This document shows positions 30,706 through 41,152 of a stretch of DNA of 64,000 nt, piece after piece. The stretch comes from Stutzerimonas frequens. GTDB lineage: Bacteria; Pseudomonadota; Gammaproteobacteria; Pseudomonadales; Pseudomonadaceae. The stretch spans positions 62,001-126,000 of the forward strand of contig NZ_JAMOHM010000009.1 in assembly GCF_024448335.1 (NCBI RefSeq), in the 5' to 3' direction. The translations under genes and the position numbers were made by a program. The notes beneath the pieces were generated by a model. That model ran no database searches. It was not told where the DNA came from and worked only from the letters and a program-made list of their open reading frames with translations. Position 1 is the first letter of the stretch, and every line of letters begins with the position of its first letter.

Positions 30706-31688
30706 TGCGCCTCCTCGACTGGCGAGGGCGCCGGGGCATCACCCACCGCCGGGGCATTACCGGCTGCCTGCTCCGCGGCAGGAGGAGCCGTCTCAGCGTC
30801 GGCAGCCGCTTCTCGGTCGGCATCCACCTGCGCCTGCGCAGCTGCGGCGGCGCGCTCCTCGGGCGTACGCGAGTCGCTGAAGACCAGCATCAGATAGCGG
30901 CTGCGGTTGAGCATCGCCGTAGGCACCGCACGGACGATCGCGAATGGCTGACCGGAGCCATGCACCACCTCGGTCACCTGAGCCACCGGATAGCCGCTGG
31001 GAAAGCGCTGACCGAGGCCGGAGCTGACCAGCAGGTCACCTTCCTTGATATCAGCGGTTTCCGCCACGTGACGAAGTTCCAGGTAGTCTGGATTGCCAGT
31101 ACCCACGGCGATTGCACGCAACCCGTTGCGGTTGACCTGCACCGGAATACTGTGGGTCACATCGGTGAGCAGCAATACCCGCGCCGCATAGGGCAGCACT
31201 TCGACGACCTGCCCCATCAGCCCACTGGCATCGAGCACCGGCTGCCCCATGAAGACGCCGTCCCTTTCGCCCTTGTCGATCAGGATGCGATGGGTGAACG
31301 GGTTTGGGTCGAGCCCGATCAGTTCGGCGACGATGACCTTGTCATCCACCAGCGCCGCAGAATTAAGCAATTCGCGCAGGCGCACATTCTGCTCGGTCAG
31401 CATCGCCAGCTTCTGCAGGCGCCGCTGCATCAGCAACGCCTCGGCCTTGAGCTTCTCGTTCTCGGCCATCAGGCTGCTACTGCTGGCGATCTGTTCGGTT
31501 GCACCCCTCCAGATACGCACCGGCATTTCGGCGACCCAGTAGAACGGGGTCAGCACCAGCGCCATCTGGCTGCGCACCATCTTCAGCGCATCGAAACGTG
31601 CATCCACCACCATCAGCGCGACGCAGAGCACGACGAACACCAGCAGGCGTCCACCGAGCAGAGGTCCCTTGGCAAATAGCGGCTTGAT
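30702..31688 (-). CDS. mreC: Rod shape-determining protein MreC (likely ATC start)
   Basis: MreC is a bitopic elongasome protein that activates PBP2. The frame shows one membrane helix, a coiled coil (EQIASSSSLMAENEKLKAEALLMQRR) and the periplasmic beta domains (DPNPFTHRILIDKGERDGVFMGQPV), then an Ala/Pro-rich tail. The family N-terminus, here IKPLFAKGPLLGGRLL, begins at an ATC codon (31686-31688). GAGGT lies seven bases upstream. Between an in-frame TGA and GTG 31640 there is no ATG, GTG or TTG; starting at 31640 would remove that N-terminus and part of the helix. ATC initiation is inference; GTG 31640 remains the conventional alternative. Confidence 0.85.
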   Translation of the reverse strand: MKPLFAKGPLLGGRLLVFVVLCVALMVVDARFDALKMVRSQMALVLTPFYWVAEMPVRIWRGATEQIASSSSLMAENEKLKAEALLMQRRLQKLAMLTEQNVRLRELLNSAALVDDKVIVAELIGLDPNPFTHRILIDKGERDGVFMGQPVLDASGLMGQVVEVLPYAARVLLLTDVTHSIPVQVNRNGLRAIAVGTGNPDYLELRHVAETADIKEGDLLVSSGLGQRFPSGYPVAQVTEVVHGSGQPFAIVRAVPTAMLNRSRYLMLVFSDSRTPEERAAAAAQAQVDADREAAADAETAPPAAEQAAGNAPAVGDAPAPSPVEEAQ

Positions 31689-31725
31689 TGCGACTACCTC
31701 GCGGCTGAAGCTTCAGACTGAACGC

Positions 31726-31766
31726 GACAAGCCGAAAGCCGGCGTGACCGGATCTTTCGGCTTGTC
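31726..31766 (-). promoter_or_regulatory. Intercistronic hairpin between mreB and mreC
   Basis: GACAAGCCGAAAG and CTTTCGGCTTGTC form a perfect 13-bp stem, continued by an inner CCGG/CCGG step. On the minus-strand RNA it follows the mreB stop by 19 bases and no U-run comes after, so it looks like an RNA-stabilising or partly terminating element rather than a full terminator. Confidence 0.6.
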
Positions 31767-31785
31767 ATCAACGGCGCGCAGCGCC

Positions 31786-32898
<1,113 letters not shown>

Positions 32899-33140
32899 GG
32901 CGCGAGTCTGCCTGCATCGCGCCAGACGTGAGCCACTGCGCGCATCGCCTGCAAGCCAGGGCTCAAGCGCAATCAGGCGCGTCTCGCCGCGCCCCGCGCT
33001 ACCGGTCGACGCCCCGGGCATGTAAGATTGACGGCTTTTCCGGGCCCGAAAGCCCTTGCCGCGGCGCGCCCTGTGCCGCCATGCGCCCCGTCCAGTCGAC
33101 GGAAGGCGCAGCCCGATTCGCTTTCCGCTGGAGATATCCG

Positions 33141-33428
33141 ATGGCGCTTGAACGCACCGAGGTGGAAAAGATCGCTCATCTGGCCCGCCTGGGCCTGTCT
33201 GAAGCCGACCTGCCTCGCACCACCGAAACCCTCAACAACATTCTCGGCCTGATCGACCGCATGCAGGCAGTGGACACCACCGGCATCGAGCCGCTGGCCC
33301 ACCCGCTGGAAACCACGCAGCGCCTGCGTGCCGACGAGGTCACCGAGCGCAACCAGCGCGACGCCTATCAGGCCATCGCCCCGGCGGTGGAAAACGGACT
33401 TTATCTGGTCCCGCGGGTGATCGAGTGA
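33141..33428 (+). CDS. gatC: Asp-tRNA(Asn)/Glu-tRNA(Gln) amidotransferase subunit C
   Basis: A 95-residue subunit that wraps around GatA and holds the GatCAB complex together. The N-terminus [20 protein letters not shown] and the proline-rich centre ID...[12 protein letters not shown] are typical. I chose the ATG at 33141 after TGGAGATATCC; an upstream extension from 32928 has no family match. gatA follows 14 bases later. Confidence 0.94.
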   Translation: MALERTEVEKIAHLARLGLSEADLPRTTETLNNILGLIDRMQAVDTTGIEPLAHPLETTQRLRADEVTERNQRDAYQAIAPAVENGLYLVPRVIE

Positions 33429-33442
33429 TGAAGGACACCGAC

Positions 33443-34894
33443 ATGCACAACCTGACACTTGCCGAGATCGCCCGCAACCTCAGCGAAAAGCGCTTCTCGG
33501 CCGAAGAGCTGACGCGCACCCTGCTCACCCGTATCGAGCAGCTCGATCCGCAGCTGAACAGCTTCATCAGCGTCACCAGTGAGCTCGCCATCGCCCAGGC
33601 CCAGGCTGCCGATGCACGACGCGCCGCCGGCGAGAGCGGCGCGCTGCTCGGTGCGCCGATCGGCCACAAGGACCTGTTCTGCACCCAGGGCATCCGCACC
33701 AGCTGCGGCTCGAAGATCCTCGACAGTTTCAAGGCGCCCTATGACGCCACCGTGGTGGAACGACTGGCAGCGGCCGGCACGGTCACCCTCGGCAAGCTGA
33801 ACATGGACGAATTCGCCATGGGCTCGGCCAACGAGTCGAGCTATTACGGCCCGGTGAAGAACCCTTGGGACCTGACCCGGGTACCGGGCGGCTCTTCCGG
33901 CGGTTCCGCCGCGGCCATTGCGGCGCGCCTGCTGCCCGCCGCGACCGGCACCGACACCGGCGGCTCGATCCGCCAGCCGGCCGCGCTGACCAACCTCACC
34001 GGTCTCAAGCCGACCTACGGCCGCGTCTCGCGCTGGGGCATGGTGGCCTATGCCTCGAGTCTCGATCAGGGCGGTCCGATGGCGCGCACCGCCGAAGACT
34101 GCGCGCTGCTACTCTCGGCAATGGCCGGCTTCGACCCGAAAGACTCGACCAGCGTCGACCAGCCACTGGACGACTACCTCGCAACACTGAGCCAGCCGCT
34201 CGCCGGCCTGCGCATCGGCCTGCCGAAGGAATACTTCGGTGCCGGCCTCGACCCGAAGATCGCCGACGCGGTGATGGCGGTCGTCGAGGAACTGAAGAAA
34301 CTCGGCGCCACGGTCAAGGACATCAGCCTGCCGAACATGCAGCACGCGATCCCTTCCTATTACGTGATCGCGCCGGCCGAGGCCAGCTCCAACCTGTCGC
34401 GCTTCGACGGTGTGCGCTTCGGCTATCGCTGCGAGAACCCGGCCGACCTCACCGACCTCTACAAGCGCTCGCGCGCCGAAGGCTTCGGTGACGAGGTCAA
34501 GCGGCGCATCATGGTCGGCACCTATGCGCTGTCGGCCGGCTACTACGATGCCTACTACCTCAAGGCGCAGAAGATTCGCCGACTGGTCAAGAACGACTTC
34601 GTCAGCGCGTTCGATGAGGTCGATGTGATTCTCGGCCCGACCACGCCGAACCTGGCCTGGAAGCTGGGCGAGAAGAACGCCGATCCGGTTTCCGCCTATC
34701 TGGAAGACATCTACACCATCACCGCCAACCTGGCGGGCATCCCCGGTCTGTCGATGCCGGCCGGCTTCATCGATGGCCTGCCGGTGGGTGTGCAACTGCT
34801 GGCGCCGTACTTCCAGGAAGCGCGCCTGCTCAACGTGGCGCACCAGTATCAACAAGTCACCGATTGGCACATGCGCGCCCCGGCCGGATTCTGA
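33443..34894 (+). CDS. gatA: Asp-tRNA(Asn)/Glu-tRNA(Gln) amidotransferase subunit A
   Basis: A 483-residue amidase that releases ammonia from glutamine for the GatB kinase step. The Ser-cisSer-Lys triad is Lys76 (GHKDLF), Ser151 ([10 protein letters not shown]) and Ser175 ([11 protein letters not shown]). I chose [13 protein letters not shown], which has AAGGA at 7 bases; nearby GTG/ATG codons at 33425-33428 would add a few residues. Middle gene of gatCAB. Confidence 0.96.
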   Translation: MHNLTLAEIARNLSEKRFSAEELTRTLLTRIEQLDPQLNSFISVTSELAIAQAQAADARRAAGESGALLGAPIGHKDLFCTQGIRTSCGSKILDSFKAPYDATVVERLAAAGTVTLGKLNMDEFAMGSANESSYYGPVKNPWDLTRVPGGSSGGSAAAIAARLLPAATGTDTGGSIRQPAALTNLTGLKPTYGRVSRWGMVAYASSLDQGGPMARTAEDCALLLSAMAGFDPKDSTSVDQPLDDYLATLSQPLAGLRIGLPKEYFGAGLDPKIADAVMAVVEELKKLGATVKDISLPNMQHAIPSYYVIAPAEASSNLSRFDGVRFGYRCENPADLTDLYKRSRAEGFGDEVKRRIMVGTYALSAGYYDAYYLKAQKIRRLVKNDFVSAFDEVDVILGPTTPNLAWKLGEKNADPVSAYLEDIYTITANLAGIPGLSMPAGFIDGLPVGVQLLAPYFQEARLLNVAHQYQQVTDWHMRAPAGF

Positions 34895-34905
34895 GGAGAT
34901 TGAAG

Positions 34906-36351
34906 ATGCAATGGGAAACCGTGATCGGGCTGGAGATTCACGCGCAGCTCGCGACCCAGTCGAAGATCTTTTCCGGCAGCGCCACCACCTTTGGCGCCGA
35001 GCCCAACACCCAGGCCAGCCTGGTCGACCTCGGCATGCCCGGCACCCTGCCGGTGCTCAATGCCGAAGCCGTGCGCATGGCCTGCAAGTTCGGCCTGGCC
35101 ATCGACGCCGAGATCGCGCCGAAGAACGTCTTCGCGCGCAAGAACTACTTCTACCCTGATCTTCCCAAGGGCTACCAGACCAGCCAGATGGATCACCCCA
35201 TCGTCGGCAAGGGCCACCTGGACATCACTCTGGAAGATGGCAGCACGCGGCGCATCGGTATCACCCGTGCACACCTGGAAGAGGACGCCGGCAAGAGCCT
35301 GCACGAAGACTTCCACGGCATGAGCGGTATCGACCTGAATCGCGCCGGCACGCCGCTGCTGGAGATCGTCTCCGAGCCGGACATCCGCAGCGCCAAGGAA
35401 GCGGTCGCCTACGTCAAGGCGATCCACGCGCTGGTGCGCTACCTGGGTATCTGCGACGGCAACATGGCCGAAGGTTCGCTGCGCTGCGATTGCAACGTCT
35501 CGGTACGGCCCAAGGGCCAGGCCGAGTTCGGCACCCGCGCCGAGATCAAGAACGTCAACTCCTTCCGCTTCATCGAAAAGGCGATCAACCACGAGGTGCA
35601 GCGGCAGATCGAACTGATCGAGGACGGCGGCAAGGTGGTGCAGGAAACCCGCCTGTACGACCCGAACAAGGACGAGACGCGCTCCATGCGCAGCAAGGAA
35701 GAAGCCAACGACTACCGCTACTTCCCCTGCCCCGACCTGCTGCCGGTGGTGATCGAGCAAAGCTTCCTCGACGAGGTGCGCGCCAGCCTGCCGGAGCTGC
35801 CGGTGCAGAAGCGCGAACGCTTCGAGCGCGAGTTCGGCCTGTCGGCCTATGACGCCACGGTGCTGGCCGCCAGTCGCGAGATGGCCGACTACTTCGAACA
35901 GGTCAATGCCACCTGTGGCGATGCCAAGCTGGCCGCCAACTGGGTAATGGGCGAGCTGTCCAGCCTGCTCAACAAGGAAGGCCTGGAGATCGAGCAGTCG
36001 CCGGTAACCGCCGAGCAGTTGGGCGGCATGATCCTGCGCATCAAGGACAACACCATCAGCGGCAAGATCGCCAAAATGGTCTTCGAGGCCATGGCCGCCG
36101 GCGAAGGTTCGGCCGACGAGATCATCGAGAGCAAGGGCCTCAAGCAGGTCACCGACTCCGGCGCCATCGAAGCCATGCTGGATGAAATGCTGGCGGCCAA
36201 CGCCGAGCAGGTCGAACAGTACCGCGCCAGCGACGAAGCCAAGCGCGGCAAGATGTTCGGCTTCTTCGTCGGCCAGGCGATGAAGGCTTCCAAGGGCAAG
36301 GCCAACCCCGGCCAGGTGAACCAACTGCTGAAGAAGAAACTCGAAGGCTAA
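34906..36351 (+). CDS. gatB: Asp-tRNA(Asn)/Glu-tRNA(Gln) amidotransferase subunit B
   Basis: A 481-residue subunit that phosphorylates and then amidates mischarged Glu-tRNA(Gln) or Asp-tRNA(Asn). The cradle domain has the family opening [15 protein letters not shown] and the [14 protein letters not shown] stretch; the C-terminal YqeY-like tail binds the tRNA. GAGGAGATTG precedes the ATG. Its presence means the organism makes at least one of these amide aminoacyl-tRNAs indirectly. Confidence 0.96.
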   Translation: MQWETVIGLEIHAQLATQSKIFSGSATTFGAEPNTQASLVDLGMPGTLPVLNAEAVRMACKFGLAIDAEIAPKNVFARKNYFYPDLPKGYQTSQMDHPIVGKGHLDITLEDGSTRRIGITRAHLEEDAGKSLHEDFHGMSGIDLNRAGTPLLEIVSEPDIRSAKEAVAYVKAIHALVRYLGICDGNMAEGSLRCDCNVSVRPKGQAEFGTRAEIKNVNSFRFIEKAINHEVQRQIELIEDGGKVVQETRLYDPNKDETRSMRSKEEANDYRYFPCPDLLPVVIEQSFLDEVRASLPELPVQKRERFEREFGLSAYDATVLAASREMADYFEQVNATCGDAKLAANWVMGELSSLLNKEGLEIEQSPVTAEQLGGMILRIKDNTISGKIAKMVFEAMAAGEGSADEIIESKGLKQVTDSGAIEAMLDEMLAANAEQVEQYRASDEAKRGKMFGFFVGQAMKASKGKANPGQVNQLLKKKLEG

Positions 36352-36361
36352 GCTGAGCCAT

Positions 36362-36390
36362 GGCACCGCGCGGTCGAGCCGCGCAGTGCC
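36362..36390 (+). terminator. Hairpin after gatB
   Basis: GGCACCGCGCGG and CCGCGCAGTGCC pair over 12 positions with one mismatch around a 5-base loop, 10 bases after the gatB stop. There is no U-run, so it may be a partial terminator or a transcript-end stabiliser. Confidence 0.45.
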
Positions 36391-36475
36391 CCATGATCGC
36401 TTCCGGCACCGCCAGAACTTCGCCATGCCTGCCGCGGGTTGTCGTCCAAGCGATTGCCCAACGGAAGGACATTTC

Positions 36476-36877
36476 ATGCGAATGCCTCGCCTCGTAACCC
36501 TGCTGACACTGATTCTGCTGGCCGCGGGCTGTGCCGAACGCCAGCCAACGCAGCCACCGCAAGCACCAGCCACCACCCAGGAACGCTTCACCCAGAGCGG
36601 CAAGGCGTCCTATTACGCGCGCATGCACCACGGGCAGCGCACGGCCAATGGCGAAACGCACGACCAGAACGCACTGGTCGCAGCCCATCGCAGCCTGCCG
36701 TTCGGCACGCGCGTGCGGGTGACCAACCAGCAGAACGGCAAGCAAGTGATCGTGCGCATCAACGACCGCGGACCATTTCGTCGTGGCCGCATCATCGATG
36801 TGTCCCGCGCCGCGGCTGCGCAACTGGACATGCTGGAGCGTGGCGTGGTCCGCGTCCGCATCGAAACCCTCCCATGA
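36476..36877 (+). CDS. RlpA-family septal ring lipoprotein
   Basis: A 133-residue lipoprotein with signal peptide and lipobox LAAGC (Cys19), then a double-psi beta-barrel domain: [35 protein letters not shown] and [22 protein letters not shown]. RlpA in P. aeruginosa is a lytic transglycosylase acting on denuded glycan strands. This protein lacks the C-terminal SPOR domain of full RlpA, so it is a short paralogue and its septal targeting is doubtful. Start at ATG 36476 with GGAAGGAC upstream. Confidence 0.85.
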   Translation: MRMPRLVTLLTLILLAAGCAERQPTQPPQAPATTQERFTQSGKASYYARMHHGQRTANGETHDQNALVAAHRSLPFGTRVRVTNQQNGKQVIVRINDRGPFRRGRIIDVSRAAAAQLDMLERGVVRVRIETLP

Positions 36878-36940
36878 ACCAAGCCAATACCGAGGCTGCA
36901 TGACGCCTGCGAACAACCTTATTGCGACTGGAGCGGCAGC

Positions 36941-38026
36941 ATGTCGCTGATGACCTTCGCCTATCTCATCGGCGGCTTGGTGCTGCTCGTCGTCGGCGCC
37001 GAAGCCCTGGTCCGCGGCGCCGCCCGGCTGGCCAGCCGCTTTGGCATTCCACCGCTGATCATCGGCCTGACCGTGGTCGCCTTCGGCACCAGCGCACCGG
37101 AAACGGCGGTCAGCGTGCAGGCCTCCCTGAGCGGCAGCGGCGACATCGCGGTGGGCAACGTGATCGGCAGCAATATCGCCAACATCCTGTTGATCCTCGG
37201 CCTCTCGGCGCTCATCGCACCGCTGCTGGTGTCTCGCCAGCTGATCCGCCTGGACGTGCCGGTGATGATCGGTGCCGGCCTGCTCTGCTACGCACTGGCC
37301 TGGAACGGCAGCATCAGTCGGCTGGATGGCGCCGTGCTGCTGGCCGCCCTGGTGGGCTATACGGTGTTTCTGGTCATCGCCAGTCAAAAGGAAAAAGCCG
37401 TGGCGGGGGTGGATGAGTTCGCCACCGAGTTCGGCCCCGGCGATAGCGACAAGCCCTTCGCCTGGGTGTGGCAGCTTCTACTGATCCTGCTCGGCCTCGG
37501 CCTGCTGGTCGGCGGTTCGAACCTACTCATCGAAGGGGCGGTCGATCTGGCGCGGGCATTGGGCCTGTCGGAACTGATCATCGGCCTGACCGTGGTCGCT
37601 GTCGGAACCTCGATGCCGGAGCTGGCCACCTCGGTGCTCGCGGTAATCAAGGGCGAGCGCGACATCGCGGTGGGCAACGTGGTCGGCAGCTGCATATTCA
37701 ACCTGTTGCTGGTGCTCGGCGCTGGCGCCGCGGTATCGGCCGAGGGCCTGTCGATATCGCCGAACGCGCAATCGTTCGACTTCCCGGTGATGCTGGCGGT
37801 GTTCGTCGCCTGCCTGCCGATTTTCTTTTCCGGATATTGCATCCGCCGCTGGGAAGGCCTGCTGTTCTTCACCTATTACCTGGCCTACACCCTCTATCTG
37901 GTGATGTTCGCGACCGGCCTCGGCGCCATTGACCTGCTCCGCGATGCGATGCTCTGGTTCGCCTTCCCCTTGACGGCCGTGACGCTTTTGGTGATCTTCC
38001 TGCGCGCCTGGCAACGCCAGCGTTGA
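36941..38026 (+). CDS. CaCA-family Ca2+/Na+ antiporter, copy 1
   Basis: A 361-residue inner-membrane protein of the CaCA (YrbG-like) family, with two inverted halves of about five helices. The alpha repeats, which bind the ion, are visible: VVAFGTSAPETAVSVQASLSG...GNVIGSNIANILLILG and VVAVGTSMPELATSVLAVIKG...GNVVGSCIFNLLLVLG. A loop of acidic residues (AGVDEFATEFGPGDSDK) joins the halves. A homologous gene follows in tandem. Cation specificity cannot be told from sequence. Confidence 0.88.
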   Translation: MSLMTFAYLIGGLVLLVVGAEALVRGAARLASRFGIPPLIIGLTVVAFGTSAPETAVSVQASLSGSGDIAVGNVIGSNIANILLILGLSALIAPLLVSRQLIRLDVPVMIGAGLLCYALAWNGSISRLDGAVLLAALVGYTVFLVIASQKEKAVAGVDEFATEFGPGDSDKPFAWVWQLLLILLGLGLLVGGSNLLIEGAVDLARALGLSELIIGLTVVAVGTSMPELATSVLAVIKGERDIAVGNVVGSCIFNLLLVLGAGAAVSAEGLSISPNAQSFDFPVMLAVFVACLPIFFSGYCIRRWEGLLFFTYYLAYTLYLVMFATGLGAIDLLRDAMLWFAFPLTAVTLLVIFLRAWQRQR

Positions 38027-38063
38027 CCTCTCGTTTCTTCAGCCTTTTGCGGAGCCCTCTATC

Positions 38064-39149
38064 GTGACCCTGATGACCTTTGTCTACCTCATTGCCGGCC
38101 TGGTGCTGCTCGTTGCCGGCGCCGAGGTGCTGGTTCGCGGCGCCGCCAAGCTCGCCGCCCAGTTCGGCATTTCGCCGCTGGTCATCGGCCTGACCGTGGT
38201 CGCCTTCGGCACCAGCGCCCCGGAAACCGCGGTAAGTGTGCAGGCTTCGCTCAACGGCAGCGGCGACATCGCCATCGGCAACGTGGTCGGCAGCAATATC
38301 GCCAACGTGCTGCTGATCCTCGGCATGACCGCACTGGTCGCCCCGCTGGTGGTGTCGCGCCAGCTGATCCGCCTCGACGTACCGATCATGATCGGCGCCA
38401 GCCTGGTCACCTTCGGCCTGGCCTGGGATGGCCAGCTCAGCCGTATCGACGGCGCCATCCTGTTCAGCGCCGTGGTGATCTACACCCTCTTTCTGGTCAT
38501 CAGCAGTCGCCGCGAAAATGCAGCCGGTGCCGACGACGAGTTCGCCAAGGAGTTCGGCCTGGACGAGCCGGCCAAGCCTCATGCCGGCCTGATCAATGCC
38601 GGGCTGGTTCTTGGCGGATTGGTGCTGCTGGTTGTTGGGTCCAATTTTCTGGTCGAGGGCGCGGTGGCCCTGGCTCGCGCCCTCGGCCTGTCGGAACTGG
38701 TAATCGGCCTCACTGTGATCGCCATCGGCACCTCGCTGCCGGAACTGGCCACCTCGATCATGGCAGCCTTCCGCGGCGAGCGTGACATCGCTGTGGGCAA
38801 CATCGTCGGCAGCAACATCTTCAACCTGCTCTGCGTGCTCGGCCTGGCCTCGCTGGTTTCGCCGCAGGCGATCGGGGTGTCGTCGAACGCACTGGCCTTC
38901 GACTTCCCGGTAATGATCGCAGTCGCTGTGGCCTGCCTGCCGATCTTCTTCGCCGGCTACTGCATCAAGCGCTGGGAAGGCGCGCTGTTTCTGGCCTACT
39001 ACGTGTCGTACACGCTGTACCTGGTGCTGACCAGCACCGGTCGGCCATTCGCCGAAACCTTTGGTGATGCGATGATCGGCTATGCCCTGCCGTTGACCGC
39101 CATCACCCTGCTGGTCATCGCGGGCCGCGCCTGGAAAACCCAGCGCTAA
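38064..39149 (+). CDS. CaCA-family Ca2+/Na+ antiporter, copy 2
   Basis: A 361-residue paralogue of the gene just upstream, same length and topology, with alpha repeats VVAFGTSAPETAVSVQASLNG...GSNIANVLLILG and VIAIGTSLPELATSIMAAFRG...GSNIFNLLCVLG. It uses a GTG start after GCGGAG. The copies differ throughout and keep both ion-binding repeats, so the duplication is old and both are probably active. The 37-base gap suggests one transcript. Confidence 0.88.
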   Translation: MTLMTFVYLIAGLVLLVAGAEVLVRGAAKLAAQFGISPLVIGLTVVAFGTSAPETAVSVQASLNGSGDIAIGNVVGSNIANVLLILGMTALVAPLVVSRQLIRLDVPIMIGASLVTFGLAWDGQLSRIDGAILFSAVVIYTLFLVISSRRENAAGADDEFAKEFGLDEPAKPHAGLINAGLVLGGLVLLVVGSNFLVEGAVALARALGLSELVIGLTVIAIGTSLPELATSIMAAFRGERDIAVGNIVGSNIFNLLCVLGLASLVSPQAIGVSSNALAFDFPVMIAVAVACLPIFFAGYCIKRWEGALFLAYYVSYTLYLVLTSTGRPFAETFGDAMIGYALPLTAITLLVIAGRAWKTQR

Positions 39150-39189
39150 GCGGCGAGGCGACGGGCGCGCAGATCCGCGCGCTCATCGC

Positions 39190-39615
39190 TCAGCCTTCAC
39201 GCTGCTGCGGGCGCGGCAGCTCGAAGACCTGCGCCGATTCTTCCTCGTCCCCCATCCGACTCAGCGTTCCATCGACCACCGCGCCATTTTCCATGCTCAA
39301 CTGGCGATAGCGAATGTTGCCCTGCACCCGGGCGTTGGAGTGCAGTTCAAGTAGATGCTCCACGGTCAGATCGCCGACGATGGTACCGTCGATCAACGCA
39401 TCATGGCTGCTGACATTACCCTCGATCCGCCCTTCGGCACTGAGCGCGAGCAGACTGTGCGAGCCCGGCTTGTGACGGACATTGCCGCGCACTTCGCCAC
39501 TCACCTTCAGGCCGTCTTCGAACGTCACGTCCCCCGCCACTGTCAGGTTGCCGGAGATCAGGCTGGAAAACTGGTCGATGGTGACGCGAGCCACCGGTTT
39601 CTTCTTGCTGAACAT
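39190..39615 (-). CDS. Bactofilin
   Basis: A 141-residue bactofilin (DUF583), a cytoskeletal protein that polymerises through a right-handed beta-helix without nucleotide. The core runs from about residue 20 to 115 with the GEVRGNVRHK..LSAEGRIEGNVSSHDALIDGTIVGDL repeat pattern and Gly/Val-rich rungs; both ends are charged and probably flexible. It lies next to a coiled-coil membrane protein and an M23 peptidase, a pairing known from other bacteria in which bactofilins place wall hydrolases. Confidence 0.9.
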   Translation of the reverse strand: MFSKKKPVARVTIDQFSSLISGNLTVAGDVTFEDGLKVSGEVRGNVRHKPGSHSLLALSAEGRIEGNVSSHDALIDGTIVGDLTVEHLLELHSNARVQGNIRYRQLSMENGAVVDGTLSRMGDEEESAQVFELPRPQQREG

Positions 39616-39631
39616 CGCTTGCTCCAAAGGG

Positions 39632-39988
39632 TTAACGAGCCTTTTTCTGCTGCCGGAAGAAGGCCAGCTCGGTGTGCAGGCGCTCGACCTGCGCTGACAG
39701 CGTGGCAATACGCTTTAGCAACTGCTCTTCGGTGGCCTGGGTTTCCTGGCGCTGCAACCGGCTGCGCTCGAGCGCAGCGTTGAGCGCTTCGCTCTGCTGC
39801 CGCAATTCAGCGATTCGCTGTGCATGGACCGCGTGCTCGTGGCCACGCAGATAAACCAGGGCACCGATCACGCATAGCAGTGCGAGCATGCACCAGCGAC
39901 CGACGCCGCCGGCCGCCGCAGCCCGTGGCCGGTGCTCGGCGCGGACCAGCTCGCGAGTCGTGGGTCGTCTAGTCGTCAGCCAGACCAT
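39632..39988 (-). CDS. Small membrane coiled-coil protein
   Basis: An unrecognised 118-residue protein. It has a basic N-terminus, one membrane helix (about residues 32-48, CMLALLCVIGALVYL) and then a coiled coil to the C-terminus (RIAELRQQSEALNAALERSR and onward). It starts 20 bases inside the end of the M23 peptidase gene and ends 16 bases before the bactofilin, so the three are almost surely co-transcribed. A linker between cytosolic bactofilin and periplasmic peptidase is a reasonable guess, not shown. Confidence 0.75.
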   Translation of the reverse strand: MVWLTTRRPTTRELVRAEHRPRAAAAGGVGRWCMLALLCVIGALVYLRGHEHAVHAQRIAELRQQSEALNAALERSRLQRQETQATEEQLLKRIATLSAQVERLHTELAFFRQQKKAR

Positions 39989-40955
39989 CGCCGACGCGCT
40001 CCAGATCGTTCAAGGCCAGGAAGCGTTGCGGGTCGACGAAGCGCCCCTTGTGCAGCACTTCGAAATGCAGGTGCGGGCCGGTGGAGCGGCCGGTGGAGCC
40101 GACCGCTCCGATGCGTTGCGCCGGGGTGACCACCTCGCCCTGTTGCACGTCGAGCCGCGACAGATGCGCATAGCGACTCACCAAGCGGTTGCCATGATCG
40201 ATTTCCACCAGCTTGCCGTAGGCGCCGCGATAACCCGCGAAGCGCACCCGGCCGCCCGCCGCCGCGACGACATCGGAACCGGACTTCAGGGCGAAGTCCA
40301 CACCGGAATGGAACGCCAGCGTCTTGCGGAAGGGATCGATGCGATTGCCGAAGGCGGAGCCCAGGCGAGCTTCTCCTACCGGGCGGCGAGAGGGAATGGC
40401 CATCAACGCGGCGTTGCGCTCGGCCGCACGCTGCAACAGCGCATCGAGCATGATCCGCATGCAGCGCGCCGAGGCCTCAGTGTTCTCCAGGTCGCTCAGC
40501 GTCACGCCGGGGCGCTCTAGCCTGGTTGCCGAGCAGCCGAGCGGGGGAAGCAACACACCACCCTGCCCTGTATTGCGCGGTTGCTTCTCGCGTTCCGGCA
40601 CAAGCACCGGTAGCAGCGCAGGATCGAGCGCAGACAGCTGGGCCTGCAGCGTGCGCTGCTCGTCCATCAATCGCTGCAGGGCAAGCAGATCGGACTCCAG
40701 CGACTTCAGCCGCCCGACGACCTCGCCGACGCGGGCAATGGCGAACTGTCCTTCGTTGCCAAGCACAGCTTCATCCGCCACCTGCACGGCTGGATGTGCC
40801 CTCAGCTCTGCGCCTACCCAGACGCCGCTGGCGAATCCACCAGCACTCAGACTCAGCAGCAATGCGAGCCCAGGGGTCAGTAGTCGGCGTGGACTGACAA
40901 TACGTATACCGTCCCGCGTCAACGAGCGGTTCGAAGGTTTGAAGAAGAAGGACAT
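39969..40955 (-). CDS. M23-family peptidoglycan endopeptidase
   Basis: A 328-residue membrane-anchored peptidase. One N-terminal membrane helix (about residues 27-48), a short coiled coil (around 75-110), then a LytM domain with the zinc-binding motifs HSGVDFA and HLHFEV near the C-terminus. Both are intact, so hydrolysis of peptide cross-links is expected rather than a pure activator role. It leads the peptidase-coiled coil-bactofilin run. Confidence 0.9.
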   Translation of the reverse strand: MSFFFKPSNRSLTRDGIRIVSPRRLLTPGLALLLSLSAGGFASGVWVGAELRAHPAVQVADEAVLGNEGQFAIARVGEVVGRLKSLESDLLALQRLMDEQRTLQAQLSALDPALLPVLVPEREKQPRNTGQGGVLLPPLGCSATRLERPGVTLSDLENTEASARCMRIMLDALLQRAAERNAALMAIPSRRPVGEARLGSAFGNRIDPFRKTLAFHSGVDFALKSGSDVVAAAGGRVRFAGYRGAYGKLVEIDHGNRLVSRYAHLSRLDVQQGEVVTPAQRIGAVGSTGRSTGPHLHFEVLHKGRFVDPQRFLALNDLERVGDGLADD

Positions 40956-41152
40956 GGCAGTTTCCGAAGCGCTGAACGGCCCCTGTTAGGCAAGCCGTTG
41001 ATCGATCGGCGCAATTTGACGCAAACGGGCTTTTTTTTCTGAGGCCTGATGACCGATTACGGCGATCACCGCGCCACCCACACGCGAAAAGCCGATATCC
41101 GTCACATTAGCGACGGATGGCAGCACCGTGGTGCAGGACGTCCGGCGCCATG

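Noticed and set aside
41099-41134. Short inverted repeats near the AEC transporter stop as a terminator
   Set aside because: The repeats are short, one has a 2-base loop, and no U-run follows on the transporter strand.
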